Of a DNA stretch of 64,000 bases, positions 54,276-63,338 are shown piece by piece. Made by a program: the position numbers and the translations under genes. Position 1 is the first letter of the stretch. Every line of letters starts with the position of its first letter. The DNA is from Sphingobacterium corticibacter (GTDB lineage: Bacteria; Bacteroidota; Bacteroidia; Sphingobacteriales; Sphingobacteriaceae), in contig NZ_QDKG01000002.1 in the NCBI RefSeq assembly GCF_003076635.1, positions 434,001-498,000 on the forward strand. The letters run 5' to 3'. The notes beneath the pieces are model-generated. The model was not told where the DNA came from and did not search any database. It saw only the letters and a program-made list of their open reading frames with translations.

Positions 54276-55022
54276 ATGAAGAGATTAATAAGTGCTTTTA
54301 TACTATTCTTTTTGGCTTGTGCGACGTTTGCGCAAGCTAAAAAATCGGACGCGAAGTTTATTTCGGGTCTTCAAATGGTCATAGATGGACAATTAGAAGA
54401 TTGGAGCACGCAGTGGAATACTGTGGGAGATAAAGAGCCGCTCTGGACTTATGCTATAGGCTATGATGATCAGTATCTTTTCGTTGCGGTTAAGGTGATT
54501 GATCCAGCTTTACAATTAGAAGCAGCAGCGCATGGCATATCAGTCATGGTAAACAAAGACGGTAAGAAAAAAGATGGTATGCAGTTCATATTTCCGGTAC
54601 CAGATGCAGAGACGATTCGATCTATGTTGGAAATGGGTGATTTCTCTGCGACACATGTTAAGACAGAATTGATTGCGCGATCGCGTGGCTATAAAGTAAA
54701 GGATTTTCCCAAAATAGTAGATGGTTTGTTGTCTTTGAGTAATGCGTATGGTTTGCAAGCTGTTGCGAAAGTGGATGCCGCCGATCATTTGGTTTACGAA
54801 TCGGCCATTCCATTAGCACAACTAGGATTGCCCGCTTCTGCAATAACACCAGTGGCTATAGAAATAGCCATTCAGAATAGATGGAACAACCGACTAACAG
54901 CTCAAGCACATCAACAACAGAAACCATCTGCACAACAACAAACCGGCGCGCGAGCAAAATCGCCCTATAAAGGTAAAACTGCAGTGTGGGTTATAGATAA
55001 GCTGCCTTTACAAAAAGATTAA
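54276..55022 (+). CDS. Secreted CBM9-like domain protein
   Basis: This 248-residue protein has a signal peptide (MKRLISAFILFFLACATFAQA). It contains a beta-sandwich of the CBM9-like type seen in many Bacteroidota exported proteins: the segment MVIDGQLEDWSTQWNTVG, then WTYAIGYDDQYLFVAVKVID. A Gln/Ala-rich stretch precedes the C-terminus (TAQAHQQQKPSAQQQTGA). Carbohydrate binding is a family-level expectation, unproved here. It is 11 bases from the beta-barrel gene and is probably co-transcribed with it, so the two may act together at the outer membrane. Confidence 0.8.
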   Translation: MKRLISAFILFFLACATFAQAKKSDAKFISGLQMVIDGQLEDWSTQWNTVGDKEPLWTYAIGYDDQYLFVAVKVIDPALQLEAAAHGISVMVNKDGKKKDGMQFIFPVPDAETIRSMLEMGDFSATHVKTELIARSRGYKVKDFPKIVDGLLSLSNAYGLQAVAKVDAADHLVYESAIPLAQLGLPASAITPVAIEIAIQNRWNNRLTAQAHQQQKPSAQQQTGARAKSPYKGKTAVWVIDKLPLQKD

Positions 55023-55033
55023 GTACAAAAAAA

Positions 55034-57847
55034 ATGAAAATTCTAAATTTCCTTTTCATCGGCATTCTCGCTCTCATGAGCCAATTCGCTTATGGCCAAA
55101 CGGGCAAAACCGTGCAGGGTATGCTGCGCGATACAGAAGCAAGACCTATCTCTGGCGCTACAGTTAAGCTTGTATCTGCTCAAGATTCTATGGTAATGAC
55201 CTCAAGTCCTGCCGGTATTTATAACTTTGATTTGGTCAAGGCCGATCAATTCAAAATTACGGTCAGCAGTCTTGGTTTTGAAACCTATTCCAAAGATTTT
55301 GAATTTCCTGCTGGACAGCAAAAAATGTTCATTCCTAGCTTTGTGCTAGATGTCAATTCCAACTTGATAGAGGAGGTCGTGATATCTGGCGTATTGACCG
55401 TGCAGGTAAAAGGTGATACGGTAGAATATTCTGCTCAAGGGCTAAAATTGCGGGAAGGTGCCGTCGCTGAAGATGCCTTGAAAAGATTGCAAGGTGTAGA
55501 GGTCGATAAAGATGGTAATGTAACGGCGCAAGGCGAAGCGGTAACACGGGTACGCATTAATGGGAAGGACTTCTTTGGAGGTGATGTAAAAACAGCGACC
55601 AAAAACTTACCGGCTAATATCATTGATAAGATTCAAATTGTGGACGATTATGGTGATATGGCCAATCTTACCGGCAATCGAACGGGCGATTCGGAAAAAG
55701 TATTGAATATACAAATCGATCCCAAATACAATAGTGGATGGATGACGACTTTGCGAGCTGCGGGCGGGACAGAAGATCGGTTCCAGACCACGGCCATGGT
55801 AATGCGAATGGCCGACAAAACGCAAATATCTGTTTTGGGGAATTTAAATAACTTAAATGCGTCTATGTTTGACTTTCAAACAATGGGCGGCGGTGCGCGG
55901 AATCGGCAAGGCGGCGGTGGCAGACCGGGCGGAGGTCAATTCTCAAACAATCAAGAGGGTATTACTAAAACTAGTGCCATCGGACTAAACGTAAGACACG
56001 ATTTCAGTGATAAATTTAAGATTTACGGTAGTTACTCTTTTGAGCGGAATGACAACAACACGTTGTCGAATGTATTTAGAGAATATATTGGATTGAATCA
56101 GACAGAAGAGGAGAACTCCGAGAATAATAATATTAGAGCAAACCACCGATTTGAAACCAATATTGAGTGGAACATTAGTGATAAAGACTATATCAAGCTG
56201 ACACCCCAATTCGGTTTCAACGACAACAAAACAAACAATACGGCCAGCTCCATCCTGTTTAGAGATTCATTATTAGATAACAATCAATTGTTGACCACGC
56301 TATCCAACTCTACAGCACCGCGCTATAATATAAGTGGTTTGTACAATAGAAGAATGAATGATCGAGGTCGAAATTTCTTTATCAATTTCAATTTCGACAA
56401 TTCGGTCACTGAGCGTGATGTTAATGAAGCATTAGAGCGTCAGGTTTTTGACCCAAACAATCAGCAAACACCGGCTAGCGAAATCTATCAACAAGTTCTG
56501 CAAGATGTGCAGAATAAAAGCTGGAATGGTGGAACCTCACTATCCTATACCGAACCATTAACTGACAAAAGCAAAATTGAGGTAACCTACGATTACAATA
56601 TCAGCGATTATGATAATACGGATCGTCAGCGCGCGGTAGATCGTGAAAACAATCCGATTGATGGGTTACCAGGCTCTAACTACAACTATGCATACGATTA
56701 CTCATTCACCACACATCGGGCTGGTGCAAGTTATATGTTTGAAAACGATAAAATTAAATACTCCTTAGGGGCAGCCGTGCAGCCGTCTTTACTGCGTGGA
56801 GATGCTTTTAGTGCGAATGATGACGCAGTTATCAATCGGACGAATTTAAATTTTGTGCCGATTGCTAGATTCGAGTACAAGTTTTCACGGCAGTCTAATC
56901 TTTCCATGAGCTATTCCGGCAGGGCAACCGAACCAACTGTTACGCAGATTTTGCCATTTGAAGTAACCCGTAACTTGATGACCACGACCGGAAATCCAAA
57001 TCTAGATCCAGAGTTCCGCCATCAAGTGCAATTCCGTTTTCGTGCCGGGGATGTGCAAAAGGGGAAAAATTTCTTTGCTGTACTGCGCGCCGAACTAATC
57101 AATGATCGCGTAGTAACCATGAATAAACGCTTCGCGCGACCAGGACAGGGAATGTTTCAATTTGTAGATTATAAAAACGAAACTGATCCGATTTACAATA
57201 TCAGCTCATTCTACATGTTTGGACGATCTTTAAAAGACAAAACCTATAATATTACTTATATGGGTGGCGTGACGTACAATAAAAATGTATCCTATCTAGC
57301 GACTGATTCCTTAGCAACACTAGATGATTACCGTAAAAACGTGGCCAATAACGTGATCCTAATGCAAAACTTATTCTTGCGTTATACACCATCAGAGCGT
57401 ATAGAGATTAATCCCGGGGTGCGTTTTACGTACAATATGGCAAACGCTTCCTTGCCAGAGTTTGATGCTCCAAACATTACGACCGTTGCGCCAACTTTAA
57501 TAGGTTCTGTCAACTTGACCAAGAGCACTATTTTTGGAGCAGACGTGTCCAAGTCCTTTAATAGAGGCTTTGCTAATAACGTTAACCCGTTTATCATCAA
57601 CAGCTACATCGAACAACGTTTTATGAAAGGTGACAGAGGCGCGTTACGCCTGCAAGGATTTGATTTGCTGAACCAGCAGGTAAACCTAAACCGATCGATT
57701 GGTGAAGTTCGTACAGATACGCAGACGAATAGGTTAGCGCGCTACTTCTTACTATCGTTCACCTATCGCTTCCAGAAATTTGCTTTGGGCACGCCAAGTG
57801 GGTCACAGAGCGACTTGCCATTCGACAAGCCACGCCCACGGATGTAA
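55034..57847 (+). CDS. Outer-membrane beta-barrel protein with CarboxypepD_reg and plug-like domains
   Basis: This 937-residue protein has a signal peptide (cleaved after FAYG), a CarboxypepD_reg-like domain (residues about 25-115), a plug-like region (GDTVEYSAQGLKLREGAVAEDALKRLQGVEVDKDG, INGKDFFGGDVKTATKNLPANIIDKIQIVDDYGD), and a large C-terminal barrel ending in YRFQKFALG. It lacks an obvious TonB box. Such proteins are named TonB-dependent receptor or outer membrane beta-barrel family 3. A Gly-rich linker with RQGGGGRPGGGQ occurs around residue 285-300. Substrate is unknown; the CBM9-like partner gene upstream hints at a polymer ligand. Confidence 0.88.
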   Translation: MKILNFLFIGILALMSQFAYGQTGKTVQGMLRDTEARPISGATVKLVSAQDSMVMTSSPAGIYNFDLVKADQFKITVSSLGFETYSKDFEFPAGQQKMFIPSFVLDVNSNLIEEVVISGVLTVQVKGDTVEYSAQGLKLREGAVAEDALKRLQGVEVDKDGNVTAQGEAVTRVRINGKDFFGGDVKTATKNLPANIIDKIQIVDDYGDMANLTGNRTGDSEKVLNIQIDPKYNSGWMTTLRAAGGTEDRFQTTAMVMRMADKTQISVLGNLNNLNASMFDFQTMGGGARNRQGGGGRPGGGQFSNNQEGITKTSAIGLNVRHDFSDKFKIYGSYSFERNDNNTLSNVFREYIGLNQTEEENSENNNIRANHRFETNIEWNISDKDYIKLTPQFGFNDNKTNNTASSILFRDSLLDNNQLLTTLSNSTAPRYNISGLYNRRMNDRGRNFFINFNFDNSVTERDVNEALERQVFDPNNQQTPASEIYQQVLQDVQNKSWNGGTSLSYTEPLTDKSKIEVTYDYNISDYDNTDRQRAVDRENNPIDGLPGSNYNYAYDYSFTTHRAGASYMFENDKIKYSLGAAVQPSLLRGDAFSANDDAVINRTNLNFVPIARFEYKFSRQSNLSMSYSGRATEPTVTQILPFEVTRNLMTTTGNPNLDPEFRHQVQFRFRAGDVQKGKNFFAVLRAELINDRVVTMNKRFARPGQGMFQFVDYKNETDPIYNISSFYMFGRSLKDKTYNITYMGGVTYNKNVSYLATDSLATLDDYRKNVANNVILMQNLFLRYTPSERIEINPGVRFTYNMANASLPEFDAPNITTVAPTLIGSVNLTKSTIFGADVSKSFNRGFANNVNPFIINSYIEQRFMKGDRGALRLQGFDLLNQQVNLNRSIGEVRTDTQTNRLARYFLLSFTYRFQKFALGTPSGSQSDLPFDKPRPRM

Positions 57848-57876
57848 GGTGGTAGCGCTAATTTTATTTATAATCG

Positions 57877-57884
57877 TACCTTTG
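57877..57884 (+). promoter_or_regulatory. -7 element for the M16 peptidase gene
   Basis: TACCTTTG, a perfect match, 25 nt before ATG 57910. It sits on top of the GTG at 57886 that would be an alternative start, so it supports the later ATG. Confidence 0.55.
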
Positions 57885-57909
57885 CGTGCACTTCTTAGTA
57901 AAGCAACGT

Positions 57910-59139
57910 ATGGGGTATCATATTATACAATTAGACAATGGAATACGCGTGGTGTTAAACCAACAAGCGTCTAGCATCACGCATACTTGTTTGATTGTCA
58001 ATGTAGGTTCGAGAGACGAAGAAGAAGGGAAGTTCGGTATGGCACATTTTATTGAGCATTTATTGTTCAAACAAACTGCCAAACGCAACACCAACCAAAT
58101 TCTCCACCGATTGGAATCTGTGGGTGGTGATCTCAACGCATATACTACCAAAGAATACACCTGTATCCACGCGTCTGTTTTACGGCCTTACTTAAGTCGT
58201 GCATTGGATCTTTTTGAAGATATTACTTTTCATTCCACGTTTCCAGAAGTAGAAATGATTAAAGAAAAGGGTGTCATTCTGGATGAAATGGCTTCTTATC
58301 TAGATAGTCCCGAAGAATCCATTATGGATGATTTTGATGATCTGCTATTTGCAGGAACAGGGTTAGGGCACAATATTCTGGGATTAGAAAAGGATCTGCA
58401 GTCTATCACGCAACAAGATGTAAAAGATTTTATCGCTAATAATTATACCGCCGAAGACATCGCCATTGGCATCTCTGGCGACTATACGCCAAAAGAGATT
58501 GAGCGGATGGTCAACAAGATCTTTACCTTTCCATTGCGTCAATCTCGTGACAAAGCGCCTGCTCTACCAGCGCTTCCTGCGCCAAAACACGAAGTCGTCT
58601 ACAAGCCGATCAACCAAGTGCATTATGCTTTGGGTGTACCAGCATATGGCATTCACGATGCGCGCAAAACCACGCTTATGCTACTCAATAATATGCTTGG
58701 CGGCATTGGCATGAGCTCCATTCTGAACCTATCGGTCCGAGAGAAATATGGTATCGCGTATACGATAGAATCTAGCTACGCCATGTATGGCGATACAGGT
58801 ATTTTTAGTATATATCTCGGTACCGACGAAGAAAAAATAAAACGAGCCACCCGATTGGTTCGCAAAGAACTGGATAAACTGATCCTAAAACCGATCAGCG
58901 AAAGCACGTTAAGCAAAGCAAAGCATAAATTTAAAGGGCAGATCGCTTTAGCCGAAGAAAACAGAATGAGCGTGATCATTGCCGAAACGAAAAACATGTT
59001 GGACTATAATAAAATTATCACCTTAGACGAAGTTTTTCAAAAGCTCGATGCGGTTACGGCGACTAAAGTACACGAGGTAGCTACAGAACTGTTTGCTGCT
59101 GATCGCATGTCGTCTTTATCTTTTGCGCCAGAAGATTAG
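57910..59139 (+). CDS. M16-family zinc metallopeptidase (pitrilysin-like)
   Basis: From ATG 57910 the product has 409 residues. The inverted zinc motif is H46-F-I-E49-H50, and the third ligand E126 stands exactly 76 residues after H50, as in the family. It has the typical two homologous halves, with the catalytic N-terminal half and LGTDEEKIKRATRLV in the C-terminal one. Length and arrangement fit the single-chain short M16B peptidases. It has no signal peptide, so a cytoplasmic role in degrading small peptides or organelle-like signal peptides is likely. Confidence 0.94.
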   Translation: MGYHIIQLDNGIRVVLNQQASSITHTCLIVNVGSRDEEEGKFGMAHFIEHLLFKQTAKRNTNQILHRLESVGGDLNAYTTKEYTCIHASVLRPYLSRALDLFEDITFHSTFPEVEMIKEKGVILDEMASYLDSPEESIMDDFDDLLFAGTGLGHNILGLEKDLQSITQQDVKDFIANNYTAEDIAIGISGDYTPKEIERMVNKIFTFPLRQSRDKAPALPALPAPKHEVVYKPINQVHYALGVPAYGIHDARKTTLMLLNNMLGGIGMSSILNLSVREKYGIAYTIESSYAMYGDTGIFSIYLGTDEEKIKRATRLVRKELDKLILKPISESTLSKAKHKFKGQIALAEENRMSVIIAETKNMLDYNKIITLDEVFQKLDAVTATKVHEVATELFAADRMSSLSFAPED

Positions 59140-59189
59140 ATCTAGATTGATAGTATAGTTAAGGAATAACAAGAAACAATAACATAGAT

Positions 59190-60083
59190 ATGAAAACAGC
59201 GTATATTTTTCCGGGTCAGGGTGCCCAGTTTGTGGGAATGGGACAGGAATTGTATCAACTAAATGATACCACCAAAGCTTTATTTGAGCAAGCAAACGAT
59301 TTATTAGGCTTCCGGATTACGGATATTATGTTTTCGGGAACGGATGAAGATCTAAAACAAACCAAGGTTACTCAACCAGCCATCTTCTTGCACTCGGTGA
59401 TTTTAGCCAAAGCGTTGGGCGACAAATTTCAACCTGCTATGGTTGCCGGACATTCATTAGGTGAGTTTTCTGCCTTAGTAGCAGCAGGCGCTTTGTCTTT
59501 TGAAGATGGTTTATTATTGGTTTCCAAACGTGCTAATGCGATGCAGGCCGCTTGTGAGGCGCAGCCTTCTACGATGGCAGCTATTTTGGGCTTGGAAGAT
59601 GAAGTTGTAGAGCGTATCTGCGCGGAGATTGAAGATGTGGTTGTTCCCGCAAATTACAATTGCCCAGGCCAATTGGTGATTTCTGGTTCTATCGAAGGTG
59701 TGGACAAAGCTTGTTTGTTGCTAACGGAAGCGGGAGCCAAACGCGCCTTGAAACTAAATGTCGGTGGTGCGTTTCACTCGCCATTGATGGAGCCGGCTAA
59801 ATTAGAATTGCAAAAAGCGATTGAAAGCACCAATATTCAAACGCCAATTTGCCCGATTTACCAGAATGTCGATGCCAAAGCCTACACAGATCCTGCGGAA
59901 ATCAAAGCTAATCTAATCGCACAATTGACGGGTGCCGTGCGTTGGACACAAACGGTGCAACACATGTTAAACGATGGTGCAGAAAACTTCGTAGAAGTAG
60001 GTCCAGGAAATGTATTGCAAGGCTTAGTGAAAAAAGTAAATAGACAAGCAGCCACCTCATCGGCGAGCGTAGCAGCAGAATAA
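59190..60083 (+). CDS. fabD: Malonyl-CoA--acyl carrier protein transacylase
   Basis: This 297-residue protein has AYIFPGQGAQFVGMG, the nucleophile S89 in GHSLGEFSALVAAGAL, and H196 in GGAFHSPLM. It moves the malonyl group from CoA to ACP, the first step of fatty-acid elongation. It stands alone, not with other fab genes. The C-terminus is slightly Ala/Ser-rich. A terminator separates it from metK. Confidence 0.96.
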   Translation: MKTAYIFPGQGAQFVGMGQELYQLNDTTKALFEQANDLLGFRITDIMFSGTDEDLKQTKVTQPAIFLHSVILAKALGDKFQPAMVAGHSLGEFSALVAAGALSFEDGLLLVSKRANAMQAACEAQPSTMAAILGLEDEVVERICAEIEDVVVPANYNCPGQLVISGSIEGVDKACLLLTEAGAKRALKLNVGGAFHSPLMEPAKLELQKAIESTNIQTPICPIYQNVDAKAYTDPAEIKANLIAQLTGAVRWTQTVQHMLNDGAENFVEVGPGNVLQGLVKKVNRQAATSSASVAAE

Positions 60084-60117
60084 TAGAGATTAACCTATTT
60101 CACGAACTAGATTAAAC

Positions 60118-60149
60118 CAAGAGAGCCATACATCTGTACGGCTCTCTTG
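60118..60149. terminator. Bidirectional terminator between fabD and metK
   Basis: CAAGAGAGCC (60118-60127) and GGCTCTCTTG (60140-60149) form a 10-bp stem with a 12-nt loop between the convergent fabD and metK genes. The following bases are TTATTT on the plus strand and GGTTTAAT on the minus strand. Confidence 0.75.
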
Positions 60150-60172
60150 TTATTTATAGAACAATCGAATTA

Positions 60173-61429
60173 TTACAATCCGAAAGCTTCTTTTACTTTA
60201 TCTACGTAGTCCAGTTTTTCCCAGGTAAAGAGATCCACCTCTACGGTTTTCGTTTCACCCGTGCTACTTTCAAACGTTTTAGAAACCGTTACGGGTGTAC
60301 GACCCATGTGTCCGTAAGCGGCTGTTTCCGAATAAATTGGGTTACGTAAGCCTAAACGTGTTTCGATACCATACGGCGTCATGTCAAATAATTGACCGAT
60401 CTTTTCTGCGATATCGCCATCGCTCAAGCCGACTTTACTGGTGCCGTAGGTGTTTACATAAATTCCCATCGGATCTTTTACACCGATTGCATAAGAGATT
60501 TGTACCAAAATCTCGTCCGCCAAACCAGCCGCTACCAGATTTTTCGCGATATGACGTGTGGCATAAGCCGCAGAGCGGTCCACTTTTGAAGGATCTTTTC
60601 CTGAGAATGCACCACCACCGTGCGCGCCTTTTCCACCGTAGGTGTCTACAATGATCTTACGGCCAGTCAATCCTGTATCGCCGTGCGGTCCACCAATCAC
60701 AAATTTTCCGGTTGGATTAATGTGGTATTTGATATGATCGGTGAATAATGGTTGCAATTCTGCTTTCAATTGTGCTTGTACGCGTGGGATCAAGATGTCG
60801 ATCAGATCTTGCTTAATCTTTTGCTGCATCGCCACCTCATCGCTATCGAAATCGTCGTGCTGCGTAGATATCACAATCGTATCGATGCGCAATGGCTTGT
60901 TGTTCTCGTCATATTCTAACGTTACCTGCGCTTTTGCATCCGGACGTAAGTAGGTGATTTGTGTATTCTCACGACGTAGTTCCGCCAATTCATACAACAA
61001 GCGGTGCGACAGATCCAATGCCAACGGCATGAAGTTTTCTGTCTCGTTGCTGGCGTAGCCAAACATGATCCCTTGATCTCCAGCACCTTGATCTTGCTTG
61101 GTCTGGCGCTCTACGCCTTGATTGATCTCATTAGATTGTTCGTGAATCGCCGACAGAATTCCGCAGGAATTCGCTTCAAACATATACTCCGACTTAGTGT
61201 ACCCAATGCGTTGAATCACTTGGCGCGTGATTTTCTGCACATCCAAATAGATGTTCGATTTAACTTCACCAGCTAAGATCACTTGTCCAGTGGTGACCAA
61301 AGTTTCGATAGCTACTTTAGAATCCTGATCCCAGGCTAGGAAGTTATCGATTAAAGCATCTGAAATCTGATCGGCAATTTTATCGGGGTGACCTTCCGAA
61401 ACAGATTCGGATGTAAAAAAATATCCCAT
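60173..61429 (-). CDS. metK: S-adenosylmethionine synthetase
   Basis: This 418-residue protein has [24 protein letters not shown] at the N-terminus (ATP-binding His-Pro-Asp), [12 protein letters not shown], the glycine-rich [21 protein letters not shown], and [19 protein letters not shown]. It makes SAM from methionine and ATP. Its leader of about 155 nt is unusually long and structured (see the 61431-61590 entry). It ends just before a bidirectional terminator. Confidence 0.97.
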   Translation of the reverse strand: MGYFFTSESVSEGHPDKIADQISDALIDNFLAWDQDSKVAIETLVTTGQVILAGEVKSNIYLDVQKITRQVIQRIGYTKSEYMFEANSCGILSAIHEQSNEINQGVERQTKQDQGAGDQGIMFGYASNETENFMPLALDLSHRLLYELAELRRENTQITYLRPDAKAQVTLEYDENNKPLRIDTIVISTQHDDFDSDEVAMQQKIKQDLIDILIPRVQAQLKAELQPLFTDHIKYHINPTGKFVIGGPHGDTGLTGRKIIVDTYGGKGAHGGGAFSGKDPSKVDRSAAYATRHIAKNLVAAGLADEILVQISYAIGVKDPMGIYVNTYGTSKVGLSDGDIAEKIGQLFDMTPYGIETRLGLRNPIYSETAAYGHMGRTPVTVSKTFESSTGETKTVEVDLFTWEKLDYVDKVKEAFGL

Positions 61430-61430
61430 A

Positions 61431-61590
61431 AGTCTTACTTAAACTTTAAATAATTAACGATTTGTAGAGAATGCGGGCAAGGTGTTAAAGCATTATTCGA
61501 ATGGTTTTAGCACTTTTTTTCTGTGGTTGCAATCTCTTTGTCTATCTCGGACGAGATAAAAACGCAAATCAATCCACTTTTTTGTTGCTG
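61431..61590 (-). promoter_or_regulatory. Long structured metK leader, candidate SAM-responsive RNA
   Basis: Transcription from the -7 element at 61591-61598 would give a leader of about 155 nt. On the minus strand it contains TATCTCG/CGAGATA (61558-61543), a GAGAT (61535-61531) that could compete with CGAGAT for pairing to ATCTC, GCAACC (61530-61525) and GTGCTAA (61513-61507), then CATT-CGAAT-AATG (61503-61491). GCAACC plus GTGCTAA recalls the P3 ligand pocket of SAM-I (S-box) riboswitches. However, the usual GGAGGGA/GGCCC part and a clear P1 are missing, and P3 pairing is poor. It may be a divergent SAM riboswitch or an unrelated leader. Confidence 0.25.
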
Positions 61591-61598
61591 CAAAACTA
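61591..61598 (-). promoter_or_regulatory. -7 element for metK
   Basis: Reads TAGTTTTG on the minus strand, a perfect match, about 160 nt before the metK ATG. A -33 TTG is not evident. Confidence 0.45.
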
Positions 61599-61702
61599 CG
61601 ACTCTTAATTGTATTTGTGAAATGCAATGTAGCATTCGTCCAAATAATAGATTATAATGACAATATTTTTAGCTTATCTTTATGATTCGTATAGGTAAAT
61701 CG

Positions 61703-62581
61703 ATGAATACAAAAAAGAAGATCCTGTTTGTGATCAATCCCATTTCGGGAGGTAAACGAAAGACGGCATTTAAAAAGCAGATTCTCGACACGCTGGATTT
61801 GAATAAGTTTGAGCCCACCTTTCAGCAGACAGACCATGCTGGACATGCCCACGAATTAGCAAAACAAGCGGTCGTCAATAAATACGATGTGGTAGTGGCT
61901 GTTGGTGGTGACGGCACAATCAATGAAATTGGATCTGCACTCGCCGGCACAGATACGCCTTTGGGAATCATACCAGAAGGTTCTGGAAATGGGTTGGCCT
62001 TGTATTTGGGAATTCCGCTGAACGAAGCTGGTGCAATTCGGCGCATCAATAGATTTGATATGATGACGGTAGATACGGGTCGTGTCAACGATCGCTTCTT
62101 CTTTAATGTTGCAGGAGTTGGGTTCGATGCTTCTGTAAGTGATAAGTTTGCGACAGATTCTACGCGCGGACCGATAGGTTACTTACGTACCGTGATGAAT
62201 TTGTTGGGTTCGTATCGATCCAAAAAATATAAACTTACGATTGACGGGAAATCATATGAGCGTGAGGCATTTATGATCAGTGTAGCCAATTCGCCACAAT
62301 ATGGGAATAATGCCTATATCGCACCAAATGCATCTGTCACCGATGGATTGATTGATGTATGTGTTGTACATAAATTTCCCTTGTATTTGTTGCCGATGAT
62401 GGTTTTTCACCTATTTAATAAGTCGGTCGATCAGTCGGAGTATGTAGAGATCATTCCTGGCAGGGAAATTAGTATTGACTCGGAAGACATTGGTCCTGTA
62501 CATGTCGATGGTGAACCACTGGCATTGGAAGCGCCATTAAAATTTACAGTACAGGAAAAATCCTTAAAGATCATTTGTTAG
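61703..62581 (+). CDS. Diacylglycerol kinase-family lipid kinase (YegS/BmrU type)
   Basis: The 292-residue protein starts at ATG 61703 (MNTKKKILFVINPISGGKRK). An ATG at 61682 is in frame but overlaps a near-consensus -7 element (TATCTTTA, 61675-61682). It has NPISGGKRK, the nucleotide loop VAVGGDGTINEIGSAL, and IPEGSGNGLALYLGIP. It phosphorylates diacylglycerol or a related lipid. The last residues are 9 bases from the SUI1 gene, so the two are likely one operon. Confidence 0.93.
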   Translation: MNTKKKILFVINPISGGKRKTAFKKQILDTLDLNKFEPTFQQTDHAGHAHELAKQAVVNKYDVVVAVGGDGTINEIGSALAGTDTPLGIIPEGSGNGLALYLGIPLNEAGAIRRINRFDMMTVDTGRVNDRFFFNVAGVGFDASVSDKFATDSTRGPIGYLRTVMNLLGSYRSKKYKLTIDGKSYEREAFMISVANSPQYGNNAYIAPNASVTDGLIDVCVVHKFPLYLLPMMVFHLFNKSVDQSEYVEIIPGREISIDSEDIGPVHVDGEPLALEAPLKFTVQEKSLKIIC

Positions 62582-62590
62582 TATATAGAT

Positions 62591-62941
62591 ATGGCGAAGC
62601 AGAAAAAGCAACAATATGAGGGAGTCGTATATTCTACGGCCGAAGATTTTAATTACAGTCCGTTTGGTGAGTTGGCTACAGAGGAGACCCTACCCAATCA
62701 ACAACAGCAATTACGAGTGGGTTTGGATCGAAAATCACGCAAAGGAAAAGTTGTTACAATCGTCGAAGGTTTTAAAGGGCAAGAAAGTGATTTGGAAGCA
62801 CTTGCCAAGCGCTTAAAGCAGAAATGTGGCGTCGGCGGAGGTGCAAAAGACGGTGTAATTTTGATTCAAGGAGACTTTAAACAAAAATTAATTGATTTGT
62901 TAAGTGCTGATAATTATAAAGTTAAGGGTTTTGGCGGGTAA
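62591..62941 (+). CDS. SUI1/YciH-family translation initiation-factor-like protein
   Basis: This 116-residue protein has a polar N-terminus and the SUI1 fold from about residue 45: KVVTIVEGFKGQESDLEALAKRLKQKCGVGGGAKDGVILIQGDFKQKLIDLL. That is the eIF1-like core including the CGVGGG loop. In bacteria YciH influences initiation fidelity. It is 9 bases after the lipid kinase gene. Confidence 0.93.
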   Translation: MAKQKKQQYEGVVYSTAEDFNYSPFGELATEETLPNQQQQLRVGLDRKSRKGKVVTIVEGFKGQESDLEALAKRLKQKCGVGGGAKDGVILIQGDFKQKLIDLLSADNYKVKGFGG

Positions 62942-63338
62942 AATATTTGTTTAAACACAATACTGCATAGAATATACCGTTTATAATAGCACGTGTAATC
63001 TATTATGAAAATCGATGAGTAAACACTTACTTAATTTTGACATTTAATAATTTGATAATTTGCATATGAGAAAAAAAATACCTTTCATTGCAAAACCAAA
63101 ATCAAAAACAGTCTACTTTGGTTATTGAAATAGAATTGAAAAACGAAAGAGAACTGCTGGCTCTATTTCATTACAGACATATTGGCGTGATTTTATGGAA
63201 TTGTGTAACGGGAATTTTATTTTTATCATAAAATAGTATATTTGTTTTTGAGGTACATCAGTGAAACGAGGTATTTCTTAGAAAATTTTTGAATTAAACT
63301 ATAATAATTAACAACAGTAAAATCTAAAAATCAGTAAA
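62942..63338. other. AT-rich intergenic region upstream of exbB-like gene
   Basis: 397 bases without a credible gene. A 20-codon ATG frame (63066-63128) exists but has no support. The only recognisable element is the -7 site at 63237-63244, which gives the exbB-like gene a leader of about 90 nt. No terminator hairpin for the SUI1 gene is visible. Confidence 0.6.
63237..63244 (+). promoter_or_regulatory. -7 element of the exbB-like gene
   Basis: TATATTTG, a perfect TAnnTTTG, about 94 nt before the ATG at 63339. No -33 TTG is at the expected distance. Confidence 0.5.

Noticed and set aside
63066..63128. 20-codon frame starting with ATG in the gap before exbB
   Set aside because: Too short, Lys-rich as expected in AT-rich DNA, no promoter or homologue visible.
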